64,000 nt of DNA from NCBI GenBank assembly GCA_963573385.1, contig CAUYLG010059108.1, positions 38,425 to 102,424 on the forward strand, given 5' to 3'. Positions 47,801 to 61,800 of this stretch are shown piece after piece. Below the pieces are notes generated by a model. The model saw nothing but the letters and a program-made list of their open reading frames with translations. It did no database searches and had not been told where the DNA came from. The DNA is from Cacajao melanocephalus. Taxonomy: Eukaryota > Chordata > Mammalia > Primates > Pitheciidae. How positions within the stretch are numbered: position 1 is the stretch's first letter; each line of letters starts with the position of its first letter. Position numbers and translations under genes: made by a program.

Positions 47801-49041
47801 TGATAAATAAGTCGGAATGCACTAGGAGTTGGTGCACACTTGAGGATGATTGTGTCATTAAAATTGCATCTGGTCAATCTGGGAATACTTTACCTGAATT
47901 ATTCCGTGAATACTCTTCTCCCTAAAACACCTATTTGGTCTCTGTGTCTTGAGTCAAAGGACTCAAACAAATCACAGTTAACGCAATTAAAATTGAAATA
48001 AGGCTACATTCTGAAAGGAAGTGCTAATTCCATTTCTAAGAGATAGTAGTTTCCCACTTTTGCACAGCATTTTGCATCAATGACTAAACCTGAGCAAATT
48101 CTAGAAGACAGAGATTGATTCCTTATCTCACTGTTTTACAAGATTATCTCTTTACTGGTAATTCAGTGAGCAACTCATTGATTTGCTAAGTTATGGAGCT
48201 GATTGCCTCTTAAATGAGAGCTAATCTGCAAGGGGTACTACAGTGATGAAAGAAGAATGTGAAAGTAAAAGAAAACAAAACAAGAGAATAACAGCTATTC
48301 TACATGGCGGACTGTTAGAGACTCCATAGTCAGAGACCTCAGCACAGAAAGTCTTTTGCCCAGGTAAATCTGAAGTATTTCCAGATCCTGAGGAGTTGAG
48401 AAATTAGGCAGAAGGACAGAGGAGGCGATGGTCAGAGCAAGATAAAAAGGAAAATATTAACACATAGAAGAATCCCTGTGTCCCCAGACAAAGCATGAAA
48501 TCAGAGACTTTAGAGAATATCCCTTTTAGGGAAACCCAAGGTAAGTATGGCTGTGTGTCTTATAACTTCAATTATTTGATTTTCTCATCTGCAAATATAT
48601 ATGCCATCTTGTTGTCATCTTGACAGGAAAAAGAGAAGCTTGGGAAAGATCCAAATAGACAATATCTGGAGAATTAGCAAAATCCCTAATCAACCAAGCC
48701 ACACGGAATGAGTAAGACAATCACATAGATTCACTCACTGCCATGGCAGGACAGCAGATAAAAGAGATAATGAAGGAAATGACTTGCTCACCCTCAATTT
48801 CTGAAAAGGTCAACAGAAAAAAGCCAAATTTTCTGAGAAAGATTCAGGTATTTACTTAATTGATTAATGACCAATTAGTATATTTCCTTTTCCACCAGAC
48901 CACAATGCGATTACTTATATATGACCCACATTACATAGAAATGACATTTGTCTTTCAAATTAGTGTGTTCTCCTTAAAGTTTGATGAAAGAATATATAAA
49001 GTGTCTTCATTAAATCTGTAAATACGTATATTCTAAAAAGG

Positions 49042-49191
49042 ATTATTTTTTGAGACAAAAAATAATCTGTTGCCCAAGCTGGAGTACAGTGCCTCAATCA
49101 CAGCTCACTTGACCTCTTGGGCTCAAGCAATCCTCCCTGCTCAGCCTCCCAAGTTGATGGTGCTACAGTCTCTCACCACCATGAATGGTTA
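49042..49191 (-). mobile_element. Alu left-monomer (FLAM/AluJ-like) fragment, antisense
   Basis: The plus strand reads TTTTTTGAGAC, TGTTGCCCAAGCTGGAGTAC, TCAATCACAGCTCACTTGAC, TCAAGCAATCCTCC, CTCAGCCTCCCAAGT, then a degraded end. Only one monomer is present (about 150 bp). Flanks CTAAAAAG-GAT (from 49033) and CTAAAAAGGGAT (from 49192) form a target-site duplication, so this could be a genuine monomeric insertion of early primate age. Confidence 0.85.
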
Positions 49192-49204
49192 CTAAAAAGG
49201 GATG

Positions 49205-50208
49205 CTAGAGGAAGAAAAGATACCGTAACATTTTGATACATCTACTATTAGCTACCTTCTTACCCATCACCTCCCTAGTTCTGATTTATCTGAGCCATTC
49301 GATGCTTTCATTTTTACTTACCCAGAGACTATAACTTGGAGTTAGAACTTATGGTACAACACATGGAAGTGTCTCACGAGAGTGCTTACCAGACACAGAC
49401 AATAATTTAAACATTTCTATTCTGGAGACACACCTTTGGATTCTGTGTTTGAATATGTGTTATAAGTAACATGTTCCACATTTACCCAAAGATTCCCAAA
49501 CCCTGAAACATATTACATAACAGAACTGAACCAATTTTAAACCTTCCACCCCAGAAAGCTGAAGATAGTACTAAGATCCATGCCTATAATGTATACACAT
49601 ACCTGCACTCCCTCATCCAGAAGCAGAGTGATCCTCAAATGTGTATTTTGAGAGAGAAATAATGAGAAACAGGGGGAGTGGCAGAGTCTGCTGTATTTAA
49701 GTCATTATAGCATATTGACATATTAGATGTCCTCAAAGGGGGTTTTGTTTCCAAAAATACTATGAAGACCTTCATATAGTGAAGTCTCACCTCTGCTGTG
49801 GTCCTTTGATATTTAAAAATTTTTACCCTTCACATTCAAAAGTGATGTTTCTGATGGTGTCAGTATATTTGCCCTATCTTTGTCCATCAATAAGTCTCAT
49901 GCTTGGATTGTTTATACAAGCCCAGACTTGCAGGGAACATTGACGGTCAAAGTGCACAGGGAGAAGGCTGTTATAACTACAGAGAGAAAATGTCACTGTG
50001 TCTTCTATTATGCCCTGGCTATATGCTCCATGTCTCACAGGGAGAGGAATTAAATGAAGAAAATAACATTAGTGAAATCTTTTATAGGTCATTAAGTCAA
50101 TAAATTAAAAAAAATTCAGTGACTCTTAAGTCTGTATTCTTAAAGGAATACAAATGATGCCTCTTGTTTTTGTGTCTAGCAGACACAGGATCCTAGACAG
50201 GCATCAAC
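49205..50208. other. Unannotated DNA
   Basis: No gene or repeat family is recognised between the Alu monomer and the older Alu. Confidence 0.55.
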
Positions 50209-50219
50209 TTTTCTTTTTA

Positions 50220-50510
50220 GGCCAGACATGGTAGCTCACACCTGTAATCCCAGGACTTTGGGAGCAGAGGTAGGAGGATGGCTTGAGGCCAGGAGTTCAA
50301 GACCCACTTGGGCAACATAGTGAGACCTCGTCTCTACAGAAAAGAAAAAAAAATTAGATGGTTGTGATGTCTCACACCTATAATCTCAGCCACTGAAATT
50401 TAGGTGGGGAGGATCTCTGGAGTCCAGGAGTTCAAAGCTGTAGTGAGCTGTGGTCACATCACTGCACTCCAACCCGGGCGATAGAGAGAGATTTTTCTGT
50501 TAAAAAAAAA
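50220..50510 (+). mobile_element. Alu SINE (AluJ-like) with target-site duplication
   Basis: GGCCAGACATGGTAGCTCAC, CCAGGAGTTCAAGACCCACT, TCTCTACAGAAAAG, CTGTAGTGAGCTGTGGTC and CACTGCACTCCAACCCGGGC, then an A9 tail. Many diagnostic and random changes point to an old AluJ. Flanks TTCTTTTTAG (50211-50220) and TTCTTTTTAA (50511-50520) are the target-site duplication. Confidence 0.95.
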
Positions 50511-50524
50511 TTCTTTTTAAAAAA

Positions 50525-52720
50525 GTAGTTTATAATGATAGTTATACTTCATACTAGAAAGGCAAAAATAATGCTCCTCCATTCACTTGTGACTTATAGA
50601 AGATAAGTCGAGTCACAGCTCAGCTCTACGGTTCAAACCTTTTCCTTCTGTGACATGTACAACTTCTGCAGTACTGGGCAGAGGTACATAGGAGGAGCGT
50701 GATGTGTAGTATTGTATCATCATGAAGCTTGTTCCTATACATTTTGAAATATCCTGCCGACAGAGAATAAACAAAGATCAATCACCTACATTGCTAATTC
50801 TTTTGTCTTCAAAGAACAGCTTTCTGGTTTTTGTTGTATTAGTTAACACCTTTTATGCTGATACTTCCACTTAAGTGGTTTCTTTCCGCAGTAACCGCTA
50901 ATCTAAAAGCTATACAGCAAGTCTTGGTTGGATTGAACTATATGGTCCAATTGCTATAATACGGAAGAGCCAGCCTTGTCTTTTATCTCTTATCCCTGTC
51001 CTACTATTATTTTTCAGCTGCTAAAAGAGAAAATTTTGATTTTGTTTAATTGGTGACAACTAAAAAAAGTTAAACCAGTCTTCAGTATTCCATAAGGCAA
51101 ATGATTTCTATGCCAACATCCACTCATATATTTTAAATGGTGAAACCGGCTTCCTCTTTGACATGCTTAGAAGAGACCCTAGCTTTGACTTTTTATGCTT
51201 TCAAATGCACTATGAATCATCCTGCCAAACTCCTGCCCTTCATGTGAATGATATATTTTATTTACACTCTTAGAAAAAAATCTATGCATGGCCATTATTA
51301 ATCACTCACACCTTTAAGAATGATCTTACCTTTTAGCTATTCATCAAGATCAGTATCCTTCCTGTTAGAAAGAGACACATCATAACTGATGTACAATCAA
51401 ACTGTAGATGGGTTCAAGTACACAGCTATTACCAGAATAGATGCCTCTTCATTTTAGGATTACATACACACGCACACAGACACACTCAAGTCTCTGTATG
51501 CTGTATCCATTCTGGCAACTTTCTTTAAAATACCAAACTGCTGAAACTATGTGCTAGCTGTTAGGTAATACATCACTACGATATTGAAGAACAACAGACC
51601 ATTTCCAAAGGTTGCTCTCATCCAGAGCAAGGCTAATAAGACATTGGATGATTGGAATTAACAAAGATTCAAAGACCATAACTATGATTTTTCACAAAAG
51701 CAAGAGGAGAAAAAATTGCTATTTAGAATCTTTTTAAGTTATCTCTGATTATGTACTCACCTCAACAGAGGATTTTATAAATGAACCATATTGCCATTTA
51801 ATAATCAAGAAAATACTTTTTTCCATTTTTAATAATAGCTGTGAGATATGCTTTTCATTATTAAATGCAGCCATAAAATGTTTTAAAATAATGTCACTTT
51901 TTGGTGGACTTTCTCATGTGCCTCTGAAAATGTTGACTGGATATTGGAAAGATGACACTCACATCATCCCAAGGGGTAAAGCAAACCAAACCAACCAAAC
52001 CAAAGCAAGCTTGACATATCTTTGATTCTCTCTTATGATTTTGCATTGCAATGAGAACTAGAAAAAGCCAAAAGTTCAGATAGCTTCTAAAAATATATTA
52101 AGATAACATAGCAAAATGAAGTGGAAAGTGCTTCAGAGTTAGCTGCTTCTTAGGCAACATCTGTTTGCAAATATGCGTAACCTTAGAAATATCACTAAAA
52201 TAAATTTATCGAGAGAGACATTTAACTACACAGGTAGCACTTTAAAATTACAAGATCAAGAAAAACATTGTAGCCAAGCTTTAAATCTTAGAAGATGATA
52301 AGTACTTCCTTTTCATCAAAATGTTTAACTCCCTGGGCATTAAGGAATTACTCAATAGAAAAGAAAATAACCCTAGAAGAAAACGTAGTCAGCAGTAAAG
52401 CTGCTTATAATTTTTGATGGGCCCTAATATATATGGAAGAATGGCAAATGATTCTACGCTCACTCCAAAACTTGTCAGGAATTTCTAGATTCTTAAAATA
52501 AAATAAAAAAATGCTTTAATTTTTCTTCGCTGGCATTAAAATCTTTGAAAGAGAAAGGTTGGGATATTGAGTCTATCATGGGGACTTTCTCACTAATTTC
52601 CTGACTTCATGAAAGGCAGATCTCCAAGATACAAGATCCAGTATTAATTTAGATGTTGTAAGTAAACCTCAATGCAAAGAAAAGCAATCTCATGGCAGAA
52701 TTTATTACAGGTAACAGGGA
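50525..52720. other. Unannotated AT-rich DNA
   Basis: No gene is recognised. An impure CA-rich patch occurs near 51468-51487 and an AACC-rich patch near 51981-52008. Confidence 0.55.
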
Positions 52721-52723
52721 TAT

Positions 52724-52755
52724 CATCTATCTACCTATCTATCTATCTATCTATC

Positions 52756-52788
<33 letters not shown>

Positions 52789-52881
52789 CCTACCTACCTA
52801 CTTACCTACCTACCTACCTACCTATCTTTCTGTCTATCATCTATCTGCTTGCTTATCTGTCTGTCTATTTAATCTGTCTCA
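52724..52881. repeat. Compound tetranucleotide microsatellite (ATCT)n(ACCT)n
   Basis: About 160 bases of tetranucleotide repeat: ATCT runs broken by ATC and ACCT units, a central (ACCT)n block (about 52786-52823), then decayed TCTG/TTGC variants. On the minus strand this is (AGAT)n(AGGT)n. It stays open over about 66-77 codons in two frames, as expected for a stop-poor repeat, but is not a gene. It has the architecture of a highly mutable STR locus. Confidence 0.97.
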
Positions 52882-52884
52882 CCA

Positions 52885-55800
52885 TTAAGTGTCTTAAACA
52901 CAGCATAGCATTCAATCTTTCTTAAGCTATATTTATCTGTAGCTTACAATGTGCCTGGTGTTGTTTAGAATGTTGGTGGGAATAAAATCGTTGCAATTAA
53001 AGGTTCCTTTTTCTCAAGGAGCTCACAGTCTAGCTATAGGAGACTCATGAAAATAATAACATTGTCATGTGACACGGGCCACAGTATAGATGAGGATACA
53101 GTGTCGCAGGAACATTGAGTAGTGTTTAATTCTTCAGAATTATACTCAATGTGGATTTTAAACACATTGTGGAAAAGCTATCCTACTTCTTTTAAAAATA
53201 TCTTTCTGAGAGCCTATGTAATTCTGTGATCTCATATATTGTGCTGCTTTAAAAAGAGCACCCCACTTTTTTTTCATCTCAAACTGGCAGTCTCATTCAA
53301 CGAGGATGCTACTCTAAGTCATGATGAATTCAGAGCAGCCAGATTCATTTTCTCCATGTTTCAGGAAGACAAAGACAAAGACAAAGGAATACTCCTTTAG
53401 GATCTGGATCACGTTAGCCTGTTACATTTCAACCATCAAACCTGCCCAAGATGCACCCAGATTAGTCAACAAGCGGATGATTAGAGATAAAACCTCTCAT
53501 CTTGGGATAAATTTAATCCAGGCAGCATGTGCTCTTTGGTCATTTTATAAATATAGCATTTTAGAACAGCATTCTCAGAGATCCAGCAGTGCATATCCAG
53601 CATTGTAGCTAAAATATTCAAATAGAAATAAAAATAACTCCCCAGAAAGTCGCTGGCACTCATGTTTCCGTTGGAGAATAATTACAGAAGTCAGTTTAAA
53701 AGCTAGCATAAAAGATGTTGAAACACCACCTCTCACCCCCACAGAAATGCTAATGACTAGTTGTATTATAGACTTAAAGCAAAGGTTCCAAAACCTTCTT
53801 TTTCCTGGCTTTATGGTGTCAAAATTATTGGCCATTCCCAGGCTCTTTGGAAGAGAACAGAGATTTCCTGGACAGTGAAGAGATCCACCCACATACCTCC
53901 TAGGGCAGAAGAATGTATTCCTGAAGTGTTAGTATTTATAACCCTGTTAGTTTCTAATCCTATTAGGTGAATTGAATATTTTCCTTATTTATCTCTGTGC
54001 AATCTTATTTATTTCCTGCAATAATGACTTTTGGCTGACCCTACAAACAATTTTGCTTCTTCAGTGTTTAAAAAGAATATATACAAAATTTAGGTGCAAT
54101 CTGTTTATAATAACATGGAGTGCTGTCTCCTTAGGATGCCTGATGGCAAAGCTGGTGATACAGTGATTACACATCCAGCCCATCATTTCATGTCTGTTAT
54201 TAAGCTAACATTATTACATCAAAATCATGGTTTCCATTGACTACATATTCAGCACACTCATATTCACACTAATGTGTGTGTTTATATGTGTGTAAAATAG
54301 CTACACAATGAATTACTGAATTGTATATGGAAAAAATGCTAGCCAACTGCAAATTACAAGGATTTAATGCCATCAAGGGGTTTAATGGTGACATCATAAA
54401 TCAAAAGAGCAAGGTTTAAATGGACTATGTTTCCCCACAACTCTAAGATTCTCCTGGAGCTATGATTTTGAAAGTCATCTACTCTCACAACCACCATTCC
54501 CTTATACATGGATAATTTGTGTTAAAATTTTTATCTTCTCCAATTCTGTCTACTTTTCCTCATCAACTTCAAACATTTTTAAACCCAGAAAGAATCTGTT
54601 GTTCTCCCCTGTGCTATTAGAGCAGCTATATTTAAATATAATACCTGAGTGTCCCAAGTTTAAATCTAAAAATCCTAAAAATCTTGCCATTCAGGGCTAG
54701 GTGTCACGCTCATGCAATATGACAGACAGGTGACAACACACCCAAGAATTAAGAGATTTTCTCCTCTTGAATAATAGTGTGCTTCATACACCTATCCCTT
54801 TTCCTCTGAGACTAGAAAATCTAATTACATATAGTACCCCTGTTATAACTGCAAACATAAAAATACTTTTATGCTTTTGCTTTTTATTCATATCTGAAGT
54901 TCAGAGAATTCAAGTAATATTCTAATTATTTCTTATGTCCTAAATAACTCTCCTTTCTTTCAGATGCAGTCTTACAGGGGAATATATTAACATAAAATAA
55001 TAACTGGCCCAAACTTTGTCCACATTTAAATATGTCCTAGCAAAGCCAGCCCTATCATAATTGCTTTTATGTGTCACTTTAAAGCTAAGAGACCCAACCT
55101 CCTGGCAGCTTTGCTTTGGGTCTTAATTAGCCACTTAACTGCAAATTGGTTGGCACCCTAGTCCTTTTATCAGTTATTACCCAAATAGCATCACCGACTT
55201 AGGATAAAGAAAAGAAAGATCCCACATGTAGCAGGTCTTTCCATCATTATTGCCCTTTAATACAAAAAGGGGGGGTTCCCAACTCTAATTAAGGCTACGT
55301 TTCCAATAGGTAATTGGCATCTTATTTAATTCACTCTCAGTGCGATGTCTTAAAGGGAAAACAATCACAGTAATGTGTGGACAGTGCCATGGAATTTACC
55401 AAATATTTTCACCTACTTTATTACTTTTACATAGTGTCTGATTTAGACACATATGAATCAATATGTTTTTATTGGTTACCATTATTTAACATGTAGATTT
55501 TATTTCAGTCTTTATTCCATTTGCCTGCATATCCATTAAGCTATTAACTAAGCCCATTTCCAATATCTGTAAAAGGGAGTTAACATCTTTATTGTTTGTC
55601 ACACTTCTAGAAAATGAGCTCACTGAGAAATATACTGTATGGATAGGCACTCATTGATAAAGTAGGCTAAGTGGTTACTGGGAAGAAGTCACCACCTTCA
55701 AAGAAGACTTGAATTAGTCATGAAAGAGCAATTAGTTATGGGAAAAGAGCAAGAGAGGCTTTGTCCTGTGAATATAGAAATAAACGTATAAGTGAAAAAG

Positions 55801-58800
55801 AGACTATAGACATAGGTCAGATCCCAAAACTTGCAAAGTAGGATGATAATTTAAAAAGAATGTGAGTCTAGAAAATTATTTAGTGTTTTAGCAGAATAGC
55901 ATCAAGTGAAGCTTTACATACAATATTACATAACATAATTTGTTTCTGCTAGAAAAGAAAGTAAATAATCAAGGTGCCTTCTTAATAATCAACACTGTGT
56001 GTCTGTTTGTTTAAACTATCTTTATTCTATTCCCCTTAACTTATCCTGTAATACCTTTTATATATTTTAAATTCAAGCATTCTTTTTTATTCTGTTATTT
56101 TAAGTCATTGGATTATATTTGGTTAGGTAAATTCAAATGTTCTCTGCCATTCTGAACCACAGAGTGGTTAAGACTTTGCATATCCCAAATTTCCTCTGCC
56201 CATTACAGCTTCTAGAGCTGACAGTTAAATCCACAGGGTGACCAAGAGTAGGATTCTTTCAGGGTGTGTTTTGTTGAAAACTTGGAAATAGTGACTTACG
56301 TTTATGAGATTCATTTATAAACTATACCAGAGCTTATAAAATATTAGTATTTATAATAACTTGGAACAACAAACACAGCATGGAGGCAGCTGCCGCATCA
56401 GATTCTGAGCCACAATGATCTCAGACATTTGTCTATTTATCATGGATTGGATTTCCTTGGCAAATAGTTCAATAAGGAAGACAAGCACACCCGCACAACA
56501 CTGTGCTTGACATCACCCAGTACTCTGTTCAAAATTATGTTGAAATTGTCCCCCACCATTACCCAAAACCCTTAGTACTTATATTTGGTAAATCTGTTGT
56601 CTTTAAATAGTAATCTGAAGACTTTTCATGTGCAACAGGTTAAACAAAGTAAGGCTTTTGATTAAATGCTAAATGGGAGGTCCTTTGAAGAGAACACAGA
56701 TATTTCTCTTTTTGGTGAATATAGGCAGTATATACAAATAAATCCCCAAAGGAGCAGATGCATGCTTACAGAAAAGATTTGAAAGAAATTCATTAGAAAT
56801 TATTTTGCGTTAGCAATCTAAAAACAAACCCATGCCTATAAAAGATGAGTTATTAACTCTGGCAACCCTGGAGCTTTTTTCCTCCCATTATGTGATTATA
56901 GAGTATCCCATTTTATGTAGATTATACATTTGAATTTATCCAATGAATTCTCATCTCTAAATAAAAATGCAACAATCTCCTGGAAGAAGCATGATAATAA
57001 TGTAATTTCTATGAATGACTCATCTATGGAAAGATTTTATTTTTCTGGGTCAAACAAACAAGTGAAGCACTTAGTGTCTTTCACATAGTAGGTACTGAAT
57101 AAAGTGTCTGAACAAACAAAATACATGGGAAGAAAAAACTAGGTCTAAGAAGAGAATAATTCTACTTAATGCTACATGGTTCCATCTTTGACATATAAGA
57201 AACTTTATACCAACCACTTCAAAAGGAAAAGCATTTTATTTCTGTTGCCTGAAAAGAACCTTGGATAAAGGAGTGTCCACTTGAAATTTGTGTGTAGCCA
57301 AAAATGTAAAAAAAGAAATCTTGGTTATGTCTGAGTGTTGAATAGGCTTTGCATGTTGTAAAAATTAGCCTGAAAAATGAAATGGATAGTCTCTTTCTCT
57401 CCCTTTAGATAAGTTTATCCTGGCCACAAAACACATTCCAGACTTTTTCTTATTGGTGGGCTCTTCGGGATGAGCAGCCACAACAGTTGGTCAAGGTCAG
57501 CAAGCCAAGACTACACTGTTTCAAGTCTCTTGGGAGATGTAATTTTTATACCAAAATAGAAGTTATTCAAGGTGTTTCCTTGCCTAGCTGTTTTTAAGCA
57601 GACAGTATGCTGACTACCGAGTGGGTAAGACTGGGATGGGTGGAAGTGGAAGAAACTGTTCAATGACTCAAAAGAAAAACTGCCAGTTTTTTAGAGGAAA
57701 GTTGTATCATGGCAGAAGACAATGAAATCCTGGCTTTAAACAATTTCCTTTTATTTTTTATTCTAATTTCTAAATCTCTCTCCTATGAGCATCCCTTCTT
57801 TGGAAAGAAAAACATTATAGAAGGCACTGAGAGATGCTACAGGAAAGGTATGTATTAAGGTTATGTCAAGGTCACAGAATAAAGACAATGGGCGAGTCTT
57901 ATCTCTTAGTTTTTTTGGTTTATTTTTTTCCACCCTATTTTGAGTGGTTTTGAAAATGTAATGAATAATTTACTATTAATTGAATAAACATATGCAAGTT
58001 ATTCCATCCTTGTAATTTTATAAGACTGGATTTATAGAACTGACTTGTATAAATAGACTGTCCATTACTATTTCAAAAGTCATGAAAGATTGGAAGAATC
58101 TGATTTGGTGGTTTTGTTTTAATCAATAATGAATTTGTAGGTTTTCCTTATATAATTCGCCCTTGGCTATATGGTGAACAGAACTAAGTTGACCAGGTTG
58201 CCATTAAGAGCAGAAACATAACCATTTTTACGATGTTGCTTAGAATATAAACATCATGAGATTAAGAAAACGAGTTTTTCACTACTCTATTTCTAGTACC
58301 CAGAACAGTTCCTGACAAATATTAAACATTAAGCAATTTGCTGAATAAACACATCTAAGTCAGTGATTCCTCTGACTGAAGAGACAGATAAACTATAAAA
58401 CCGAACAAAACAAAACCAAATCAAACAAAAACAAGAACTCCAGAGGTAGATCCAGATCATGAAAGTTGGAACATTTTAGTAGATTGCCCAGTAATTTTGG
58501 CTGTCATCTAATTTCAGTAACCACCAACTATTATGCAGCTTGGTACCATGTATTAGAATCCAAAAATAAGCCCACAGACATGTATCTCATTAAAAAAATT
58601 TGATTGTCTTTAAAAGAAGTACATTAAATCTGGTTCGTTAGATTTGTATATCACTCTATCATTGTCTAGCAGTTCCATTTTATTAATTTTCTTTATTCTA
58701 TCTGGGCACTGAGGAAATTTGGGTTTCCAGTTCCTAAATTTTACATGCTTATAACTTAAAAGTTTTGACAGACTCTCAATTTATATGAAGGTTTCAGTTT

Positions 58801-61800
58801 GATCCTTATCTTTCTTTATTTTGTTTTTATATTTCTTACAGGAAATGGAGTAAATTTATGAGGTTAAAAATGGAAATGTCAAGAAGAAACTTGAAATAGA
58901 TGTCCTTTAACGTACCCTCCAACTATGAAATATATGAGGTCACTGAGGATAAAACCCTAATATGTTTAGTACATTGTCAGGTCTCTAATATCACTTTTAA
59001 GGAGGGAGGTATGCAGGCGACACAAACAAAAGAAGAGGTTTTGCCTTGAGGGTCAGAAACAAATCTGTCTTCAAATGAAGGAATCTCATGCTTTATCTTA
59101 GAATTTAATGTTGCTTACAAAAAAAGAGGCATCCTGAAAAATGAAATTTATCTCTTTCTGCTTGTCAGTGTGATAGGGGACCCAAAAATTCCTTTGTGGT
59201 TTGAAGGACTCTTTAAGGCTTCTTGAATTGGTTTTTGCTTCTCTCCTCAGCCTCCTCTCTCACCATCTCTCTGAACTTCTCTCCAAACTATTTTCAGTTG
59301 CTGAAACAGACCACGAGCTTTTTTTTACCTTTGGAGTATTTGGTCATAGCAGAGAAGAAAAGTTGGAGAATTAGACATAAGAAAGCATCTTCTTACCTTC
59401 TCTCATATTGGTACTATGCCCTATAATATTTCCCTCACCGTCTTTCCTTCTGTAATTCCTCTCAGATTCTGATAAGAAGTAACTGCTTATGCCTGAAGAA
59501 AAAAGAGATCCAATTTAACCCACCTGTCACCAAGTGGCTGGTTGCTTTAAGAAATAGTGCTCTACCACAGGTTCAGGTTAAGTCACTACTGCTCATAGAC
59601 ATTAGGAAATGGCAATAACTAGAATAGCCTTGGTGAGAAGAAGGCCATGCGTAGCCTTTAGCCCTGCCACCATAACTATTCTGTTCATGGTCCCATTGCA
59701 GAAGCACATTTAGTCACTGAGGTAGCCAAGGAAACAAACGGGCTGATATCCACAAGACAAGTCACCCTATCCATACTGTTACTGAGTGCCCACTCTGCCC
59801 TCAATATGGTGGACATTTTTAGGTAAGGATTAGCAGGGGACACAAAGAACTATATACATGCTTTGTACCTATCCTCAAAGCCTATCTGTATATCTATACT
59901 CAAGACTTCCTTATCTCTAATTCTCCAACTTTACTTCTCTGCCTATGACCAAGGTACTTCCCACTATCCATGAGTTCATGTATTACCATACCTCAGATCA
60001 CTTTTCTCTATTATGTGAATGACCAAGTCTACTGCTTTTATCTCTGCCAGTGTAAGGCTTCCCGTAACACTGTATTTTAGACAAATTCTAAGTGGAAATG
60101 TAATAGAATGGCAGTCCATTTTTGCCTACCACCAACATGTATGAAAAGGCCCACATTCTTTTATTCTTCATGATTTGGTTTAGTGAAGTATTTTGAGATG
60201 TTAAGAAAGTATAAACCTTTAGACACCTTCTAAGTGGAGGGAGATGAAATGAAAATGGCTGTAGTAGATTGGAAGAGAATGCTTATGGGATGGCTTTTAG
60301 GCAAAAATAGACTCAAGAGATGGTCAATGTGAGCAACTGTGCCTGCAAAAAGATGGAGGGATAATGGGGTAAGGGATGAGGACAGGGAAATCTGACAGTT
60401 TTGAAACAGAGTGTAAATGTCTACATGGCATGGAATCCCCTGAAAGACCACAGGAGTGAGGAGGGTAGTGATACTCTTAAGACTGCTTACTTGCTGAGAA
60501 CTAATTTATAGCAGTTCTTATGGATTCTAAGTACAAGCTTTTGCAGTGAGAGCTGTGAACTTCAAATCTAGTAATAGGTGCTCTAGTTCTGTCTTTGCCA
60601 CCTTAAGATGTTCTTTTTTTTTCAGCGGGGGGTGGGGAGAGCTACAACTGTGAGAGAAACTGAGAGATAGTATAGAAGAACTCCAACCCTCTTTCACACT
60701 CAGCCACTGTGCAGTTATGGTTGCAAATTAGAACCATAGGATTCTGTGAATATCCCAAACAGGTATCCTCAAAGTCTGACAAAAGACATTTAAGGTAGGA
60801 GATGTAAGCAATGCTATATAAAACGTAAAATAAAATAATTAAATGTAAAAGAGATTAGATAGCTAAATGATTAGACAGCAAAACATGTAATGGAGATAAT
60901 ATTTTTCATTAGCATACGTATTAACTAGAAAAAACTGTATTTTAATAATATCTGGTTAGGAATGTCTATAAGGCATTCCATTTGACTGGAATGAGAGAAA
61001 AGGTGAAGAATAGCAGGTAAATTTTGGTGGTATTTGCATGTAGATGTATCTGGTAGCTGGATCTATATGAGTATTTAAAGCTGTTTAAAATATTTACCTA
61101 ATCATCTTAAATTGGAGTCACATGAAACTTTCTTTACAAATGAGTTGTATGAGGTGAAGTTGAAGGAAATTCTGAAAGAGCAACTGAATAGTAAAAGCAA
61201 CAACACAAATCAAAACAAAAACAATGGCGCTCTTAGGTGATTGAGGGGCTTAAGAATACCCAAGAGTAATAGTTTAGTCTTGTTAAGGTTGAAGTGACAT
61301 GGCAAAACCATTGTTTCATACAGAAATTCATATTAGTAACATATAGTAAGACAGAAAAAACTTTAGACAGCTTTATATTCAACATTTCAGTATGCAAATT
61401 AGAAGTAGCGCATCTAAAACATTGCTTTTGCTTTTTCCAAAGCTGCTATCAGCCTGATGCCGGAGGTGCTCTAACTATTCTATCATGAGACTGACCTAAT
61501 TGCTATCTGAACTAGTCTTATCTTGTGTCTAATAGAATGACTAGCTATTTTTTGCACAGCACTAGCTGCCCCCTCTTTCTTTTTAATATTTTTGATGTAA
61601 TGCTGTGTAAACAATATTGTATTTGTGCATGAATTCAGGTTAGACTGCACTAAATCAGAGAAGAGTTCAAACATTGTTTTTGTTCAAAAGATGTGTCAGT
61701 GATGGGATGGCAGATGACTTCGGTATGCAAATATTTTGGCTTTCATGGAGACAAGATGAATTCCAGCATAAACTACTTCCACTTGCAGAATTCTCTTAAT

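Larger units (their letters stand above)
40290..49032. other. Unannotated AT-rich DNA
   Basis: No gene is recognised. Minor simple sequence includes (CAAA)n at 40653-40674, a TA tract at 41161-41174 and an AT/GT alternating tract at 44813-44850. Pyrimidine-rich sequence at about 41600-41800 may be a degraded L2 piece. The 47610-47925 region has a T14 run followed by AG, reminiscent of a splice acceptor, but nothing else supports an exon. Confidence 0.5.

Noticed and set aside
52672..52925. Tyr/Leu/Ser-rich repeat proteins in two frames
   Set aside because: These are translations of the ATCT/ACCT microsatellite, which lacks stop codons in those frames. They are not genes.
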